Assembly (NCBI GenBank): GCA_013400155.1
Contig: VXBM01001021.1
Span: 120,588-184,587, forward strand
Origin: Helopsaltes ochotensis
Taxonomy: Eukaryota; Chordata; Aves; Passeriformes; Locustellidae
Direction of reading: 5' to 3'
DNA length: 64,000 bases
Notes under the pieces: generated by a model
Databases searched by the model: none
What the model was told of the DNA's origin: nothing
What the model saw: the letters and a program-made list of their open reading frames with translations, nothing else
In this document: positions 25,383 to 39,700 of the stretch, one piece after another
Position numbering within the stretch: position 1 is the first letter of the stretch
Layout of the letters: each line of letters starts with the position of its first letter
Position numbers and translations under genes: made by a program

Positions 25383-25983
25383 GTCTAGTGCTATTTGTTT
25401 TGAATTATTAAGCAAACATTCCTATTTCAATGAGTAAACGTGTACAAAGGCAACTAACCTTCGTCCTAAAATGGAGTTTACAGGGAGAGTATTGTCTGCT
25501 TTCCCAATTAATGCAGTAAAAAGGAGTCTCAGACGTTGAGCTACCAATCAAGAGCTTGTGTTGTAGCTTGAGAAAATCATGACTGATGCAATTACTTTTA
25601 TGTAGAAAGTCTGAATATAGTCTATAGGTTAAAGTTCACCGGGTTATTGTTCCTTAATTGAATATCTGAAGATGTTTTCAAGGTGCTCAAGGTATTATTG
25701 TTATTTAATTAGCAGGCCTCCTTGCGTAATCCAACAGTATTATTTTTGCTGTAAAATGGTTAGATTGCACCATAAATATACAAGGTATTTTCAAAACAGA
25801 GATACAGCTGGTTTCCTGAAAGCCAAGCTTAAATAAAACCGGGAGAGTGACTCCTTTGAAGATGAAGAAGTTCAAATCCAGTTATTTTTCCTCCACTGCA
25901 ATCCGAGCGACAATGCATTAAGCTTCAGAGAACAGCTTTTTAGGAGACTTTGATTCCTTTTCAGTGTTTTGAAATTACACAAG

Positions 25984-26002
25984 CCCCCCCCCCCCCCGCC
26001 CC
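25984..26002. repeat. C14 plus C4 tract
   Basis: Fourteen C residues, one G and four C residues form a tract that is G-rich on the NFIA sense strand. It lies in intron 3. Confidence 0.85.
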
Positions 26003-29000
26003 AAACTAGCACTGAACCCATTTCTAAAGCTTTTTTCACGTTCAGCATCTCACTATACATAGCCATCTTAAAACCTTAAAATAGTAATAATCAATTAGGG
26101 TCTCAAGCCTATTATCTTAACCAAATGCCTGATTAAAAGAAAAGCCCTCTCTGCTCGAAGTGCAACTCGATTCCTTTTGGTTTTATCCTCTATCTAGATA
26201 ATCCCATGTTTCACAAACAATGCGGAGCAATAATGTGGATGAGAAAATGAATGTCTGTATCACACAGCACACGCGGGCCTGGAGAGAGGGGATGTTATCA
26301 CAGGGAACCTGCCTCACCCCGAGGACTCCCAGAAGATTAGCTGGTTCCATGGCTGCTCTGGCTGAGGAGGATGGGGGTGAGGGAGCAACTCCTAATCTGC
26401 ATTCTCCAGCAAAAAAAGGCAAGGACTGAACATGCGTGCTTCAGTCAAGACCTCCGCAACATTTACACTCTGCTTAATTGGAAGGTGAGTTTATCAAGGC
26501 TGGGCTGACCCAGCTGAGGCAGCCCTGGCACTGCTGAGAAATAGCTCAGAGCTCTATCCCACGCTGGAAATACAAAGCAAGATCCATGGGGCTAAGCTGT
26601 GTATCTAAAAAAAAACTAACTCTGAATCTAAAAAAAAAAAACCAAATAGGAGATGGAAGAGAGACCACCTATGCCAGCCACAATATTCTGTCCAAGGGGA
26701 TGTCTGTGCCATTCTGATGGCAGACAAAACCAGGCTGGGATACTGCATGTAGGAACAAGGAAATCTGCATTTACCAGCAGCCCCCAAATACCGATCACCA
26801 GAGCTGCCACGGTGGCCTCACTTTAATTGCTTTGCACAAAAACGCATCCCTCAAATTTGTAAATGATAAACCTTTAACGGTAAATCAGACCACATTTTTA
26901 ATTCGTGGACGTTTTATAGAAGAGTTAAGCAAGACGTTATACGTTAAAGGTGATGCAGAAACTTCTCTTGTTCCCTGACAAATGTTCCCACTCCTACTTC
27001 GGCTTGTTATTTCCAACGTAATTTTAATGCCACAGCAAATAGCTCACCTTGGACAAATTGCACATTTTCTTATGAAAATAACTGTGGGGCCACATGTCAC
27101 AGATGCTGTTGTTTTCTCTGACTCGCTACCTGCCTTTGGCTGAGTTTTTAAGAAGCACCAGAACTTTCTTTGTGGCCCATAGCAGGATGGATTAGACCGT
27201 CCAGGGCATGTCGTGTTAGTACAATAGAGGAACACTTTTAAGACTTTAAAGTCATGTAATACAATTCTAGGCTGGATCTTTCTTGTTAAAAAAAGTAGAA
27301 TGGGAGTGATTGAAAGAGAAAAGGGCCAATATTTGACAACAGAAATCAGCATAACCTCCTAACAGCGGCAGTCATGGATGACTGCCCTTTGACCCGGGGA
27401 GATTATGTGGGATTTCAATGACAACAGCTGGAAGTGAGCATGTGAGAATAGAGAACACAGATCTGAGGCCTCCTACAAAAGACTGCACAATCCCTGCCCA
27501 GATCTGAGTGTTGATTAGAAATTGTTTCCTGGTCCTGGCTTAATAGACTGTGATAATGAAAGTTTTGTTAACCCTTCACAATATGCAAAACCACTGGTAA
27601 ATGATTTGCCTTTTTGGGTTTTAGCTAAAAAGTCTGTATCCAGCAGACAGTGAAATTGTCTGTCTAATATTGCTTGCTTTTGTGGGTGCCCAGAGCTCAA
27701 GTTCAGCTCCTTTTCCATATGGTTTGTGGCCACTGGGAATCAAAGTCTGCTGAGGCTGGCACGGAGGAAGGACTCTCACCCTTTCCTAAGGAACCCTCCT
27801 GAGCAGGGATGCTCCAGAGGTGAATCAGAACAAAAATACGTGTGTAACCTCTCCCTGTGTGTTACTTTTCCTACTCCTAATGGCACTTTAGAATCTCCGA
27901 TGAGAAAAACGCCTAACCATGCTTTAGATATTTGTCGTATTGAGCTTGAGAGTCTGGGCTGCAAATTAATAAACGTGGACGGCAGCAAACGTGGCATCAG
28001 GTGTGCCACCAACAGCCTGATCCTGCCGGGATCCACTGCAGCCTCAGCTCTTAGGAGATTCAAACCCATTTCATATTTAAGTGCAGAGATAGTGGAATTA
28101 ATGGAAACTTATTACCGTTAATGAACCGATCACAGATTGCAATCAATCATGTCAGGTTTTGTCCAAGTGGTGGCACACGGATAGCTCCTTTCTCTTGAAG
28201 ACAAAGGTCTTCTTGAAATACTGAAAGCATTTCAATTCACATTAAAGACCTTGTGTGATGGAAAACATTCCAAGATCTAAGATGTCTGGTGTGGGTTTTC
28301 ATTTCTGACGATTCCTGACATCATCGGGTACTTTTCAGTACTTGTGTGTGAGAAACCAGTTAAATGCATTTTGATATAATGATAAAAATTTAGAATCTCC
28401 CTGTCTACCATAAACCCAATTTGATAAAAAAACCTGCATTAATACCGATAGGGCCCTATAGCTTGAAAAACAACAGATGTCTTAAATTAGCATATTTCTG
28501 TTTCAGGTCCTCCATCCAAAAATGAAATATTAAAGAAAAGAAGAAAAAAAATCATTATAAATGGTCATACTCATTTGGCAGCTTATAAAATAATGTGCCT
28601 CCTCAAAAGCGCTTCAAAGTAAATGAGATGAAATCTACCTTGGGATAATAATTCTGGAATATTTATAGCATCCAACGATAAAAAGAGTAATAAAAAGAAA
28701 AGCCTGCCTCCCTGAAAATAATAATATGAAGGAGTTATTTATCTTCATATTTTCATATCAACCCTGGTTACAAGAGCAATGACAGCTGAGATCTCCAAGG
28801 TCTGTGGTGATGTTGCCAGTGACTCAGTGTCCAAATGGAGCTTCCAGGGAAAGCTGGCAGCATGTGGTGCTGCAGGGTGCTCCCTGGGCACCCACCAACA
28901 GCCATCCACCCACCCCGTGGCAAATGTGGGCACTGGAGGGGATGACCCAGAAGGGGATGTTGCCGTCCGTGCCCATCTCCATCTCCAAGGCCTATGTAAA

Positions 29001-29854
29001 AAAAGGTCCCAGTTATGAGCTTGGCATTGCAATTAACCTCAGGACAGCTGGGAAACCTCCTAAAGAGAATAATGTGAGGATCATATATGTCCACTGGTCA
29101 CTTTTGGATGTCAGCACCTTATTTCTGGTGGCGCCTGAAAGCGTGGGTTTGTACGGCTCGCTTGTCTGCGGCCAATCGTGCACGCTCTATCAGCTGCCCT
29201 TGCTCCTCTCTCCATCACCTGTCCTTGCTCCTCTTACTCCTCACCAAGCATCAACTGGTATTTTGCCTCCCGAATCTGTGCACTGGATCCTAGGAAGCTG
29301 CTGGCAGGAGGAAGGAGCCGATGGCAGGGCCGTGTGCCGTGGCCGCGTTCCGGTCTGCACACCGCCGGAGCGTGCCTTGGAACACCCAGAGTCTACTTGG
29401 GTTTACACTGCTCCAAATTAGAATTTAGCTACAGTATTAATGCCATAAATATTATTGTTCATGCCGTGCGAAGAACATCAGTGTGAAAATAAATGTAAGG
29501 ATATTTAAAAACTGGTGTGGAATACTTAGGTATTCAGACTAATCACGGGCTGAAATAAGCACATTTGTTTCAAATCCTGTTTATAGCACTGCGGCCCCTC
29601 CCTCCTTTAAATCTTCCTCTTAACCATAGTGATGTTTATTGAATACCTGTCATTTCTCCAGCAGCATGTGCCAACAGCGGCTCACCAGTGCCAGGCTGCA
29701 TGAAAACCCTTCTGTCTCCTATTCTCCAAGGGGCTCCCTTAGATCAACCACTACCATACCCAATACACTGAAACCCATAAATTTGCAGATACTGTAGTCA
29801 AAATTCTTAACAGGAAAGTGCACCCATTTTGCCCAGTGTAGCATACTGAAATAT

Positions 29855-29884
29855 CACATGGTGAGAAGCATTTCTCACCATGTG
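29855..29884. repeat. Perfect inverted repeat (13-bp arms, 4-base loop)
   Basis: The arm CACATGGTGAGAA (29855-29867) is followed by a GCAT loop and the exact reverse complement TTCTCACCATGTG (29872-29884). The stem could form a short hairpin on either strand of the intron 3 RNA or a cruciform in DNA. It is too short for a typical microRNA precursor, and it does not have the T-run of a pol III terminator. Confidence 0.85.
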
Positions 29885-32800
29885 TAAACTGTCAATTTGA
29901 TTTGAAATTAAAATTTTTGATTAACATGAGCATTTCTGAGCCTCCCGCTGGCAGCAGCCCTATTGCTGAAAAGTGACATGATTTGTGACACACATGCTGT
30001 ACAGAAGCCCCATGCCAGCAATTGTTAAAACCATTTTCATTCTGCTTTAATACGGTATGACACTCAGGAAAATAATTTTAATATTTAGGAGAAAGAGGGT
30101 AAAGGCTTAAGGACTGAAGTCCTTTATGGGTGTAAAGCGGGATTAGAGCAGCACAGAAAATCGGCATGGAGGTCTCCCCATCTCACAAGTCATGTCTCTT
30201 TTCAGCAACAGGAACCATCTGCAGGAGGCTAAGAAAGGTCCATGCCGAAGCACAAAGCCTTCTTTTAAATCCAGTTGATATTTCAAACACAGCATGAGGT
30301 ACTTTCCACCTATGAATGCTGAGATGCTTGTGCACAGCGAAATGCTTGCAACTCCAATAATTAAACCCTCTTGGATGGGAGGCAGGATTTTCTGGGTTCC
30401 ACAGCAGTCTGTTATTTTTCCATGTTTATCATTTCCCCGGAGATATCAGTGGTCACCGGAGATACTAACATTTACACAGCGAATTACTTACAAAAGAGGA
30501 AAGTTTTGTGACTATTGGGACTTTTAAGGCAGGGAATCACCTCCTTGTCAGGCTGGTGGGAAGATTTTTGCTAGTTTAAACAGCTACCAAGTGAGCACAA
30601 GAAGCAGGACAGATTTTAAGGCTCTGATGTACGCACGCAGGAGACAAAAGTTCAGAGGGGATTTTTATAAACGTAAGCCTGTGTCACTGCTGCAAGCTGC
30701 TGACTCAACTGTGTCACCTGCGTGTTTCTCAGAGTGGATCATTTCTTTTCCAGTAACATCATGTTCTGAGGAAGTTTATCATGAAACAAGTATCACGAAC
30801 AGTCATTCTGAGCAGCAGAACAGCTTTGATATGTGTCGACACGCATCTGACTTTCCTTTGAGCTCCTAACACTGTTCATTACATTAAACACTCCGCTCTG
30901 CTGGACTCTCTCTTCCTAGTAAACACAGCGATTTCTAATTGCCATAACACAGCAAGTTTAAAAAAATTGAGTATTTCAAAAGTAATTTTAGATGGTGAAA
31001 TGAAATACCGGGATGATTCAGATGCCCTGGAAGTATTCAGGCCTGAACATAAAGCCATGGGCTCATTTATGTTGATAACAGCACAAGAACTGAATCTGCA
31101 TGAAAAACACGATGCTCAATAAAGCAGTGATACACAGTTACTAGAGGTATGCAGGTTTTTTTAATAAGTCTTAAGTTTAAATAAGCGTTGTGTGTAAATA
31201 TCTCGTTTTAATTAGTATTTTGCCATGAAATTATACAACTGCACTCAACGATGCTGTAATTATTTCAGGGTCTATAAAGGCCTCCCTCAGCTGGTGGCAG
31301 ATGAGTGCACCCTCCAAGGTTACCCTTCAGACATGCTCGGAGCTGGAAGGAGGGAGTCTGAACTCCTGTGGACACAGAAATAGGGGGCTGTAAAAAGAGG
31401 TATCGGGGGTTTTTAATGTGCATGTTAGTTACAGGGATAACCCATGTATCCTTGCAATGTGGCAGGATTCTCTAGGAAAGCCCAGCATCCAGCAGGAGCT
31501 GGGTCAAGTGAGGGCTGCTCCCCGGCCTCCCTTTGCTGGGTGATAGGGACACAAACCCTGGAGACTTCATCCACTGGCTCCTCTCATCCCCCCTTCCTGG
31601 CACTCCCCTCTCCTCACACCACGGCACTTCTAAAAGACTGTGGCAGGACACCACAACAGTGGGAACTCTGGAAGTATCTGCTCAAGATTAGATTGTACAA
31701 ATGTGATGTGAAAGTAAGGATGTTGGGCATGGAAGCTAAGTCACGAGGATCCTCCAGCTCCACCTTCCCTCACTGCTTTCCTCTCCCTTCAGAGCTACTT
31801 CTTACACCTTCTCAGCTGACACTGCAATTCACGTTATCTCCATGGATATTGTGTATTAACCTGTTGTCCTTTAAATTGAATTTTTGGAGTTTTCTCTCGA
31901 GGAGTCTCTTACTCCTCTATTCTTTGCACAGAACTGACTGATAGCTTTTAGTCCCGAGTAGGCTGATGTCTACTGGTTACATATTAGTTATTTTAACTAA
32001 CTAGTTATTCCTGTGGCTGGGGAGGGAAGAGATTTATCACCAGTCACATCACGTCATGCAGTCATCTGCCTCTGACTGGCTCCACTGGGAGAGTGAAGAT
32101 GCACGTCCAAGTACTGCACACCCCTGGAAGCACCACAGCCCCGTCCCGGGGTGACCCAGGCTCTCCAGGCTCATATCCCAGGCTCTGCCAGGTCTCTGCC
32201 TCCCCCAAGCACTGAGGAGAGAGCCCCACAGACTGTCTGACTGACTTCCCAAGCTCTGCTGCACTCAGGGTTAAAGCAGGCAACCGCGCTTTCAGACAGC
32301 ACTGGAGAACACCCAGTGTCTTAGTGGGCAATTCCCCAGCCAAGTCCCAAACTAGCGACATAAATCCAGTGGGAAGAGACTGCTGGATGTGGAAACCAGC
32401 AGCAGAGCTCTGCACCATGACTGAGACTCTCTTTCCGTTTCACTCTGAGTTTGTGTTTTGCAGGGCAGGATGCCCTGTCTACATTCCTTTACGGACTAAG
32501 AATGGACATTTATTAACAAGTACTTGGGCGGACGGCCCAAAACTCCAGACTCCTGGCCTGGGACTGCAGGACAGAGAGGGCCAGTGACCCCCGCTTGTGT
32601 TTACTGTACTTCTACAGACACATGTTGGTGTGATAGGGGCATTCACTTTCTCAGGTTCAGGCCAAGGTCAGGCCAGAACGCAGACCAAGTTTATTTTCCT
32701 CCTGTTAATCTGCTCAAGCTGTAGCCCAAAGGGGGCCTCGGAGTTCACTCATTGTGAGGGATCCAACAAGAGCACAGTAAACAGAAGAGGCAGAGAGGGA

Positions 32801-35800
32801 CCTTGCTCATCCTTCACTGACTTCAAGCGCTTATCCCACCCGTGGCAGATTGGGTGGCTCCAGGGGAGGTGCTCAGGGAAGTGGGATGACTTTGGTGGGA
32901 TGTCCCATCCCAGGAGGGTGCCTGCAGCAACTCAGACATGCCCTTGGGGTACCAGTGAGGACCTGGGATAAATCTGTTGCTGGAAGCTGGGCTGGACAGC
33001 TAAGCCTTTGCACTCCCTTCCTGTAGTAGATTTGCCTTGTGCTGTGACACAGTGCAACACCCAGGGATGCAGAAATAAAATGGCACTGGGGTGCACTGCC
33101 CAATCTTCATGTATTTAAGGCAATCTGAAGATACCGCAGAGACCAGGACTTCGTATTTTGGGCCACGCTTAGCAGTCTGGCCTATGACAGTTTGTACTCT
33201 GGCTTTCAAGTTGGCAGGAACAAATGAAAAAGGAAAAGGAATTCCACTGGCAGAGAGCTCTACATTAAACTAAAATAACTCAGGTAAAAGAAAACCCATC
33301 TATTATGGTTTATGATGCATAAACATTCATTTCTTCTCTGTTCCCCCATTACTGAAATACAGAAAAAAAGGGAAAAGTAATGATGGATGGATTTTGGAAA
33401 AGTTAGAGTTCAACTCAGGATGGATGCGATCCCAAACATTTCAGATTCTTATCTCATCGTAATTGGAATAGCTGAACCTCTCTTGTCTGCAGAATTAGGC
33501 AAGGCATCCTGTGAGAATGGGCTCTTTTTCACAGAAGTTTAGTCCCCAGACACATGAAAGAATGAAAACAAGAACTGGAACAGAACATTTTTACTTTTGA
33601 ATAATGGTTTCATTTGGGCAGCTTAGAACAAAACTTCGCTGGAAGAACTGAAGAGGAAATTCTCTCTGCCAGTGTGCCCATCCCTAGACACATTCCTCCA
33701 CAGAGCACATAAATACTTATCAAAAATGATAATTTATCTAAGAAACTCCCATTCTGTAGGATCCAAAAGAAAAACAGAAAGGGAAAAAGTACACGTGGGG
33801 AGAAGATAGACTGTCCACTCTTCTACTCCCTACATCTAATGATGAAGAAATCATTCAGCCAAGTCCACATGCCCTGCTAGATCCACCTTTGCTCTTGAGC
33901 AACTCTGTCTCTGTCTGCTCAGGCTTGTCAGGATGAGCAGGAGAGAGGTGGGTGCGTTTCTCCAGAAGCAGAATCTCAGGTCCAGAGTAATTACAGTGTT
34001 TGAAACGTCTTGGTTTTAAAACTCCCTGAGGTTCAACAGACAGAGATTAATTCTCAAAAGACCTGGTATCTCCTGTGATTACAGAGGTACAGGAAGGATT
34101 TTAGGTTCACCACTGGTATCTTATTTTAATGCCTACTGTTAGATCCGTGTCTTAGTCCACGTATCATGTCAGCACAGATCTGGAAGAAAATTTGCTTTCT
34201 TCCCCATTTTGTGCCCCAAGCAATCTCTTGACATTTCTCCATCCTTACAGTTTTATCTGGCTACTATTTGTTTGTTTTTTCAATTCAGAAGCCTGTAAAA
34301 TACAAGTGCTGCTGAGTTATCCTTGTGTTCCTGCCCTTCATCCGGTTCGTTTGCAGGAGGGAATAATGATCTGTCACCAAGGTAAATTCACTGCCCGGCA
34401 GATAATGCCACAGTGTTTCTGCTGCCCATTTCACAGTAAGACATTCTTTCCCAATGCTGCTGCATCTCTGTTCTCGTGGGAACAGTTTGCGGCTGACATA
34501 GCAATAGTAGTAATAACAACTTACATTTATATTGTACACGGCATGATCTTTACTTCCTTCTCCTCCTAACAGTGGACAGGCCCCAGTCCCACTGCAAATC
34601 CATCCTTCCTGGCCATGGCAGACAGAAATCTGGATTCACTAACACTGAGCTGCCTCATTCCTCAGCTGTTTGCTCGGGTTGTCACATCCTTTCCAGCCCA
34701 CTTTGGTATTGATTTAAACGGAGCCGTGGGCCACTACCCAACCACTGCGCTGAGCCTTCCCTCACAAAAATCTGTGGGGATCCCCTCCTGCCTCAAAACC
34801 ACAGCCACCTCAGCCTGTCAAGCTGCTGTCCACCCTCTCCTGCCCCTCACCTCTTCCCTTCCTCCTGCAGCTCCAGCTCTGGCATGCTCGGCTGTACGAT
34901 CAAATTGGCTCCCCTCTGGACGGCGTGGGGGACAGGGCCAGCTCTCTGCATTCTGCTGCTGGAAACTTCCTGAATGCGAATTCCCTGATTTTGAAAAGCA
35001 GGACTTTGAGGTCTAACATGTGGGAAAATTGCAGGAGGTCTGCAGTGCAAAGCTGGTCAGGTGGGGACACCCCCACAAACACCAGCAGGCTTTCAGATGG
35101 AGATGCAGCTGTCAAAGAGCCTTCTGTTACAGATAAAAATCTTAAAGAGTAAGGAATTAAAGTACAAAAATAACAGGAACGGGGTTCTCTGCGAGTGAGA
35201 GTGGTACAGGTACATAAGCAGTATTATGATCCTAAGAGAAGAAATACCAATAAAAGGTTTGGCTCAGCATGGTGTGAGAGCTGCTGTTGACACCCCTGTG
35301 CCTGGCTAGGGCAGGGGGACTGCTGGGTGCCACGGCGGCCCCATGGGAGGGCACAGCACAGCCAGGCTTGGGGTGCTGGCCATGTCTCCTGCAAAGGCCA
35401 GACAGAGAGAAGAGAAATATTTGGATCCCCTGGAGCAGCCCTGTCATTTCCTTGTGCCTCGCCGGGGACGGGAGCGAGGTGCTGGCTCCTCACACCAGAG
35501 TGTGGCTTGCAGCAGATCCCCTTGCTTCAAGTGCAAGCGAGGGAGGGCGGGAGGTAATGATTAGAGACACTCTAAAATGATTGCATTAATTGAATCTTAT
35601 GAAAATGGAAAACAATGGCAGTGGGTAATAATAAAACCCCACTGTAACCACGCACATCTCTTGTTTACTAGAAAGTGCTTCACTGACTACAGATTTACTC
35701 TGGGGCACAGCAGGAAACTTTTCTCCTTTAAATTTAATCAGCCTTTTTTTTTTCTTTTTTTTTTTTTTTTTCCCCTTTCAGAGAAAAATACCAGCTATCA

Positions 35801-36668
35801 GATCTGTGTTTCCCATCCACTCCTAAGACTGCTCAGTGCAGTGCCTGGAGGTGATAGTGTGAACTCACTCAAGAATGTGAAGGCATTTTATAAATCATTT
35901 GGTTCCAGCAGGAGGGGGAGAAAGGGTGAAGGCAGAGGGATGATACAGTTTGCAGCACATACTCAGCAGTAACTCCCAACTGTCAAACTTCAGCATTTTC
36001 TGCAGTTGCAACAGTGGTTAACAAAAAAATGTTAAGACAGCAGCCATGAAATGCACATAGCAAGCAGCACATTTAATCAACTGGCACCTTCCTGCCACCC
36101 CACTGCCCAAATCTATCCAGACACTATCCAGAAAAAAAGTTGTACAAGTGAAGATAGGGCACTGACAAAGGAGCAGAAATGAACAACAGGAACTGCTGTA
36201 AACAACTCGCGGTGCCCCTTTATGAGCCAGATAACAACAGCAGAGTGAAAGGAGGGTGTTTACAAGTGTGGCTCACTCACCTCACCTTCCTCCTGCCCCT
36301 CTTGCCACGCTCACTACCTCCTGGGAAAATATTTGCGGACCATTGCAAATAAAAGTCTCCTTCTCACTTTCCAAGAAACGGATCTGGTACTTTTCCATTT
36401 CAGTCACACTGGAGCCAGGCTTCAGAGGGGATTTTATTCTCACAACTCTATGAGAGTCGCCCTAAACTTTCTTTCCAGTTCTTAGCTAGCAACTGCTGCA
36501 ATTAAAAAGTAGTACCTGCAATTAAAAAATATTGTCTATAGAAGTGATGAGGTTTTTTCTGGGAGCCTGGTCTCACTAAAGTGCCCTCCCTGACAACACC
36601 AGCGATCCTCTATGCTGCTTTCAGAAGCTGTGCATTGCCCTTCACATGCACTTCCCTGCTGGCATACC

Positions 36669-36725
36669 AGGTTTACAAAATTAAGGTTTGCAACATTTGT
36701 AAATTCTAGGTTTACAAAATTAAGG
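36669..36725. repeat. Duplicated 18-bp motif
   Basis: AGGTTTACAAAATTAAGG occurs twice, at about 36669-36686 and 36708-36725, separated by 21 bp that include GCAACATTTGTAAATTCT. The intervening sequence also partly resembles the unit (TTTGTAAATTCT). It is a small local duplication in intron 3. Confidence 0.7.
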
Positions 36726-39700
36726 CTACTTGGAAAGCACCTGATTAACCCAAGAATCTGCAATACGTGCAGACATACAGGTTTCTTCTGAGTGTGCAAA
36801 CCAAGTATGAGTATGAAGGTTTGGATCCATGTGAAAGCAAACCACCTTGTACCTGTAAAACCACAAGATTCATAAAAGCACTACACCACAGGCAGAAACC
36901 AGGGGAAGGTGTGAAAAAATGACACAAATTTTCACAGTGTATAGATCTGTTTGGAAAGGTTTGGCATCAACAGAACACCTTCTGTGCTGGTCAGAAAGTC
37001 AGAGCAAAAGAACACCTGAGTGTGAGGGGGAAAGTGCAATCCCTTACCTACTCTTGGACATTCCCATCTGGATGAACCAAGCTCTGGCTGAAGACACCCA
37101 CAGAAGTTTAGGTGCTGGTAGTTCAGGTACAGTGAGGGATAAGTGTGTAAGTGGGAGGGAAAAGAGCATTTTGCTAAGAAGTGCCAGACTGGCTGGGACT
37201 GGAGTCACAGGGAATCACTGATGCCTTTGGGTGGACTTGTTGGAAAACAGAAAGACACCCACCCACCCACTCACCCACTGCTGCCACTGCCTCTGCCTCA
37301 AGCCTTCATATCCCCTTCTGACTCCTGCAGGAAGGGAGCCAGCGCCTCCCCAGCTCATCTGCACGGCACAGCTCCCACCACACATTCCTAACTTCCAGTG
37401 GTTTGACCACAGAGGGCAAAATTTTGGCCAGGGAGCACTTCCGATGGCAGGAGAGCAGCGGTGAGCCAGCCTGGGTTTCACTGCTGTGATCTCTGAGTGG
37501 AGGGTTCCCACTCACTGCCACAAAGAGACACCACCTAAATAGATGTGAAGTAATGAATACTTCGGGGAAGCGGCTGATTTCACAGGGGGCTTTTATCCAC
37601 AGGCCCTGTATTTATAGTTCAAGCCTTTTCAATTAATACGCACACCCTAAAAGAATTAAACTACTAATTATCACATTTTACTGTGGTTCACAGAACTTTC
37701 ATCAGATCTAGTAAATGAAATCACGAGTTCAGCAGAAGAAGCTTTACTGCGCCAAATTATGTCAAGGGTATATCATGTTGATAATAAAAGATCACTTGGT
37801 TGGAAGCCTAACCTAGAAGGTTGGGGAGGCGTAAAAAGTTCACATTTTGGATCATGCTGCTCTGGTGTGGGCGTTTTTGTGTTTTTTCTCTTCGTTATTG
37901 TGGAAGGCAATTCTCCCGCAAGTAAAATTTTCCCCCTGCCTTACATTACCGAGCATTAGGGAATTTTTACACAGAAAGACAAATAGAAAGGTTTGGGGTT
38001 TTGTTTGGTAAGTCAGACCTTGGCATCGCATCCTCTCTCCACTAATAACCTCCCCTCTCTCCACTCAACAGAAATTAAACGATGCCCACACCACAAATAA
38101 ACTCCTTTCCCTAAGTGCCCAGCTTCCTGGTGGGCAGGGTGGTGTTCCAAAGCATCCTTCAGCCTGTGGTCCGCTCCGGCGGCCGCAATTGCTCTGACGC
38201 AACCCAGCTCTCAGCTGTTAATTAAACAGCAACTCTCTCAAGAAGACAGACATTAAAAACAGTTGTAGTGAAAGCTGGTGGTTGCTCACAGCTCCAGCTG
38301 CTGTGTCCTGGAAGATGGGACACGGGTAGAAGGAGGGGTGCCACGGCTGCCTGCCCATCCCAGCGCTGCCACGGAGGAGGGGGCAGTGACCTGGCACTGA
38401 GGTGACCTCCGGACAAAGAAAATCCTTGACCCTGCAAAGGGGAAGCACAAGAGTTCCCCAAGAGCTGCTCCTGGCCATCCCATTTCGAAGCTGCCCTCTA
38501 GATGGCCCTTGCTGTTATCTCGTGGATAATGATTCATGGAAAGGAATGGGACGGAGCAACGGAATAAAAATACATTTTTGAAACGACTTAGAATAACAGC
38601 AGCTGTATTTATGCACCTTATCCATTGGAAAGGTTCATTGCCTTTTTTTCTGTACACACACATGGAGAAATAAAAAAATATACTGGAGCCACACTTTCAT
38701 TTCTCCTCTCCTTTGCAGTGCTCGGCCACTCCAAGCGTAAGGAACGTTTCATGTCTTTCAAGCACTGCTTTGTCATGCTATAAGCATTCATTTCATGCTT
38801 TGAATATTTCCTGTCATACTCGTCTTGGATGAATTTTTTGTGGGAATGCTTTGCTTGTGAAGGTTAATGGTTAGCAGCAGTGAAAACTGAAGTCCTCTGT
38901 CAATCCCCAGGCCTCAAGCCCTGCAGGTCACTGATGAGAGGGGTCTCCAGCCATCCCCAGCACAACTGACCCCACTGACGTCCCCGTTTCTCGCCTGTCT
39001 GACAGTCAGAGCCTTTTGCCATCGCTGGATTCCCCCAAGAGAGTGCCAGCCACTGATAAGCAGGCTAAATCCTGAGCCTACCACAGGACCCACTAAAGCC
39101 TGGAAGTGGTGTAACTGTGCTTCAGAGTCTGGACTCAAAAGAGAATATGGAAGTACAGGGGGAAATGGTGTTTTCTTTCCTAATTATTCAGGTGATTCTT
39201 CGTGACAGTCATGAATCTGGATAGGAAATACACCTGGATGCTGCAAAGTTTCAATTTTCAATTTACATTTTTGGGAATGTAATGCAATGAAATTGCATGA
39301 AGGAAATGCAAGACTACATCACACATAAGCTAAATTTATAGCCAGACATATCTGCTTTTGTTTCCTTGGGAGACGCTGGCTCTCAGAGCTGCCTGCAGGC
39401 ACTCTCAGGGAGTGATGAAACACAGGTTGGACCTCGTCAGACCTTTCTTGGCTGATGGGTCCTGTTACACTCAACAGCCCATCCTGCCCAGTCCCAGGGA
39501 AGCCAGAAGAGACCAACCCCACCGGTACTCCCTGACTCGGCCACAGCTTCCAAGCCTGGACAAACTTCCCCACTGCTGTTCCCAGTCAGCAGACAACGTG
39601 ATCCGTGAGGGTGCAAATCTGTTCAGAATTTGGTCCTGGCAAGTTACAAAGGTGCAAACAAGCTGACATCACCAGGAGCTCTGACTTCAGCGCCAGCGAT

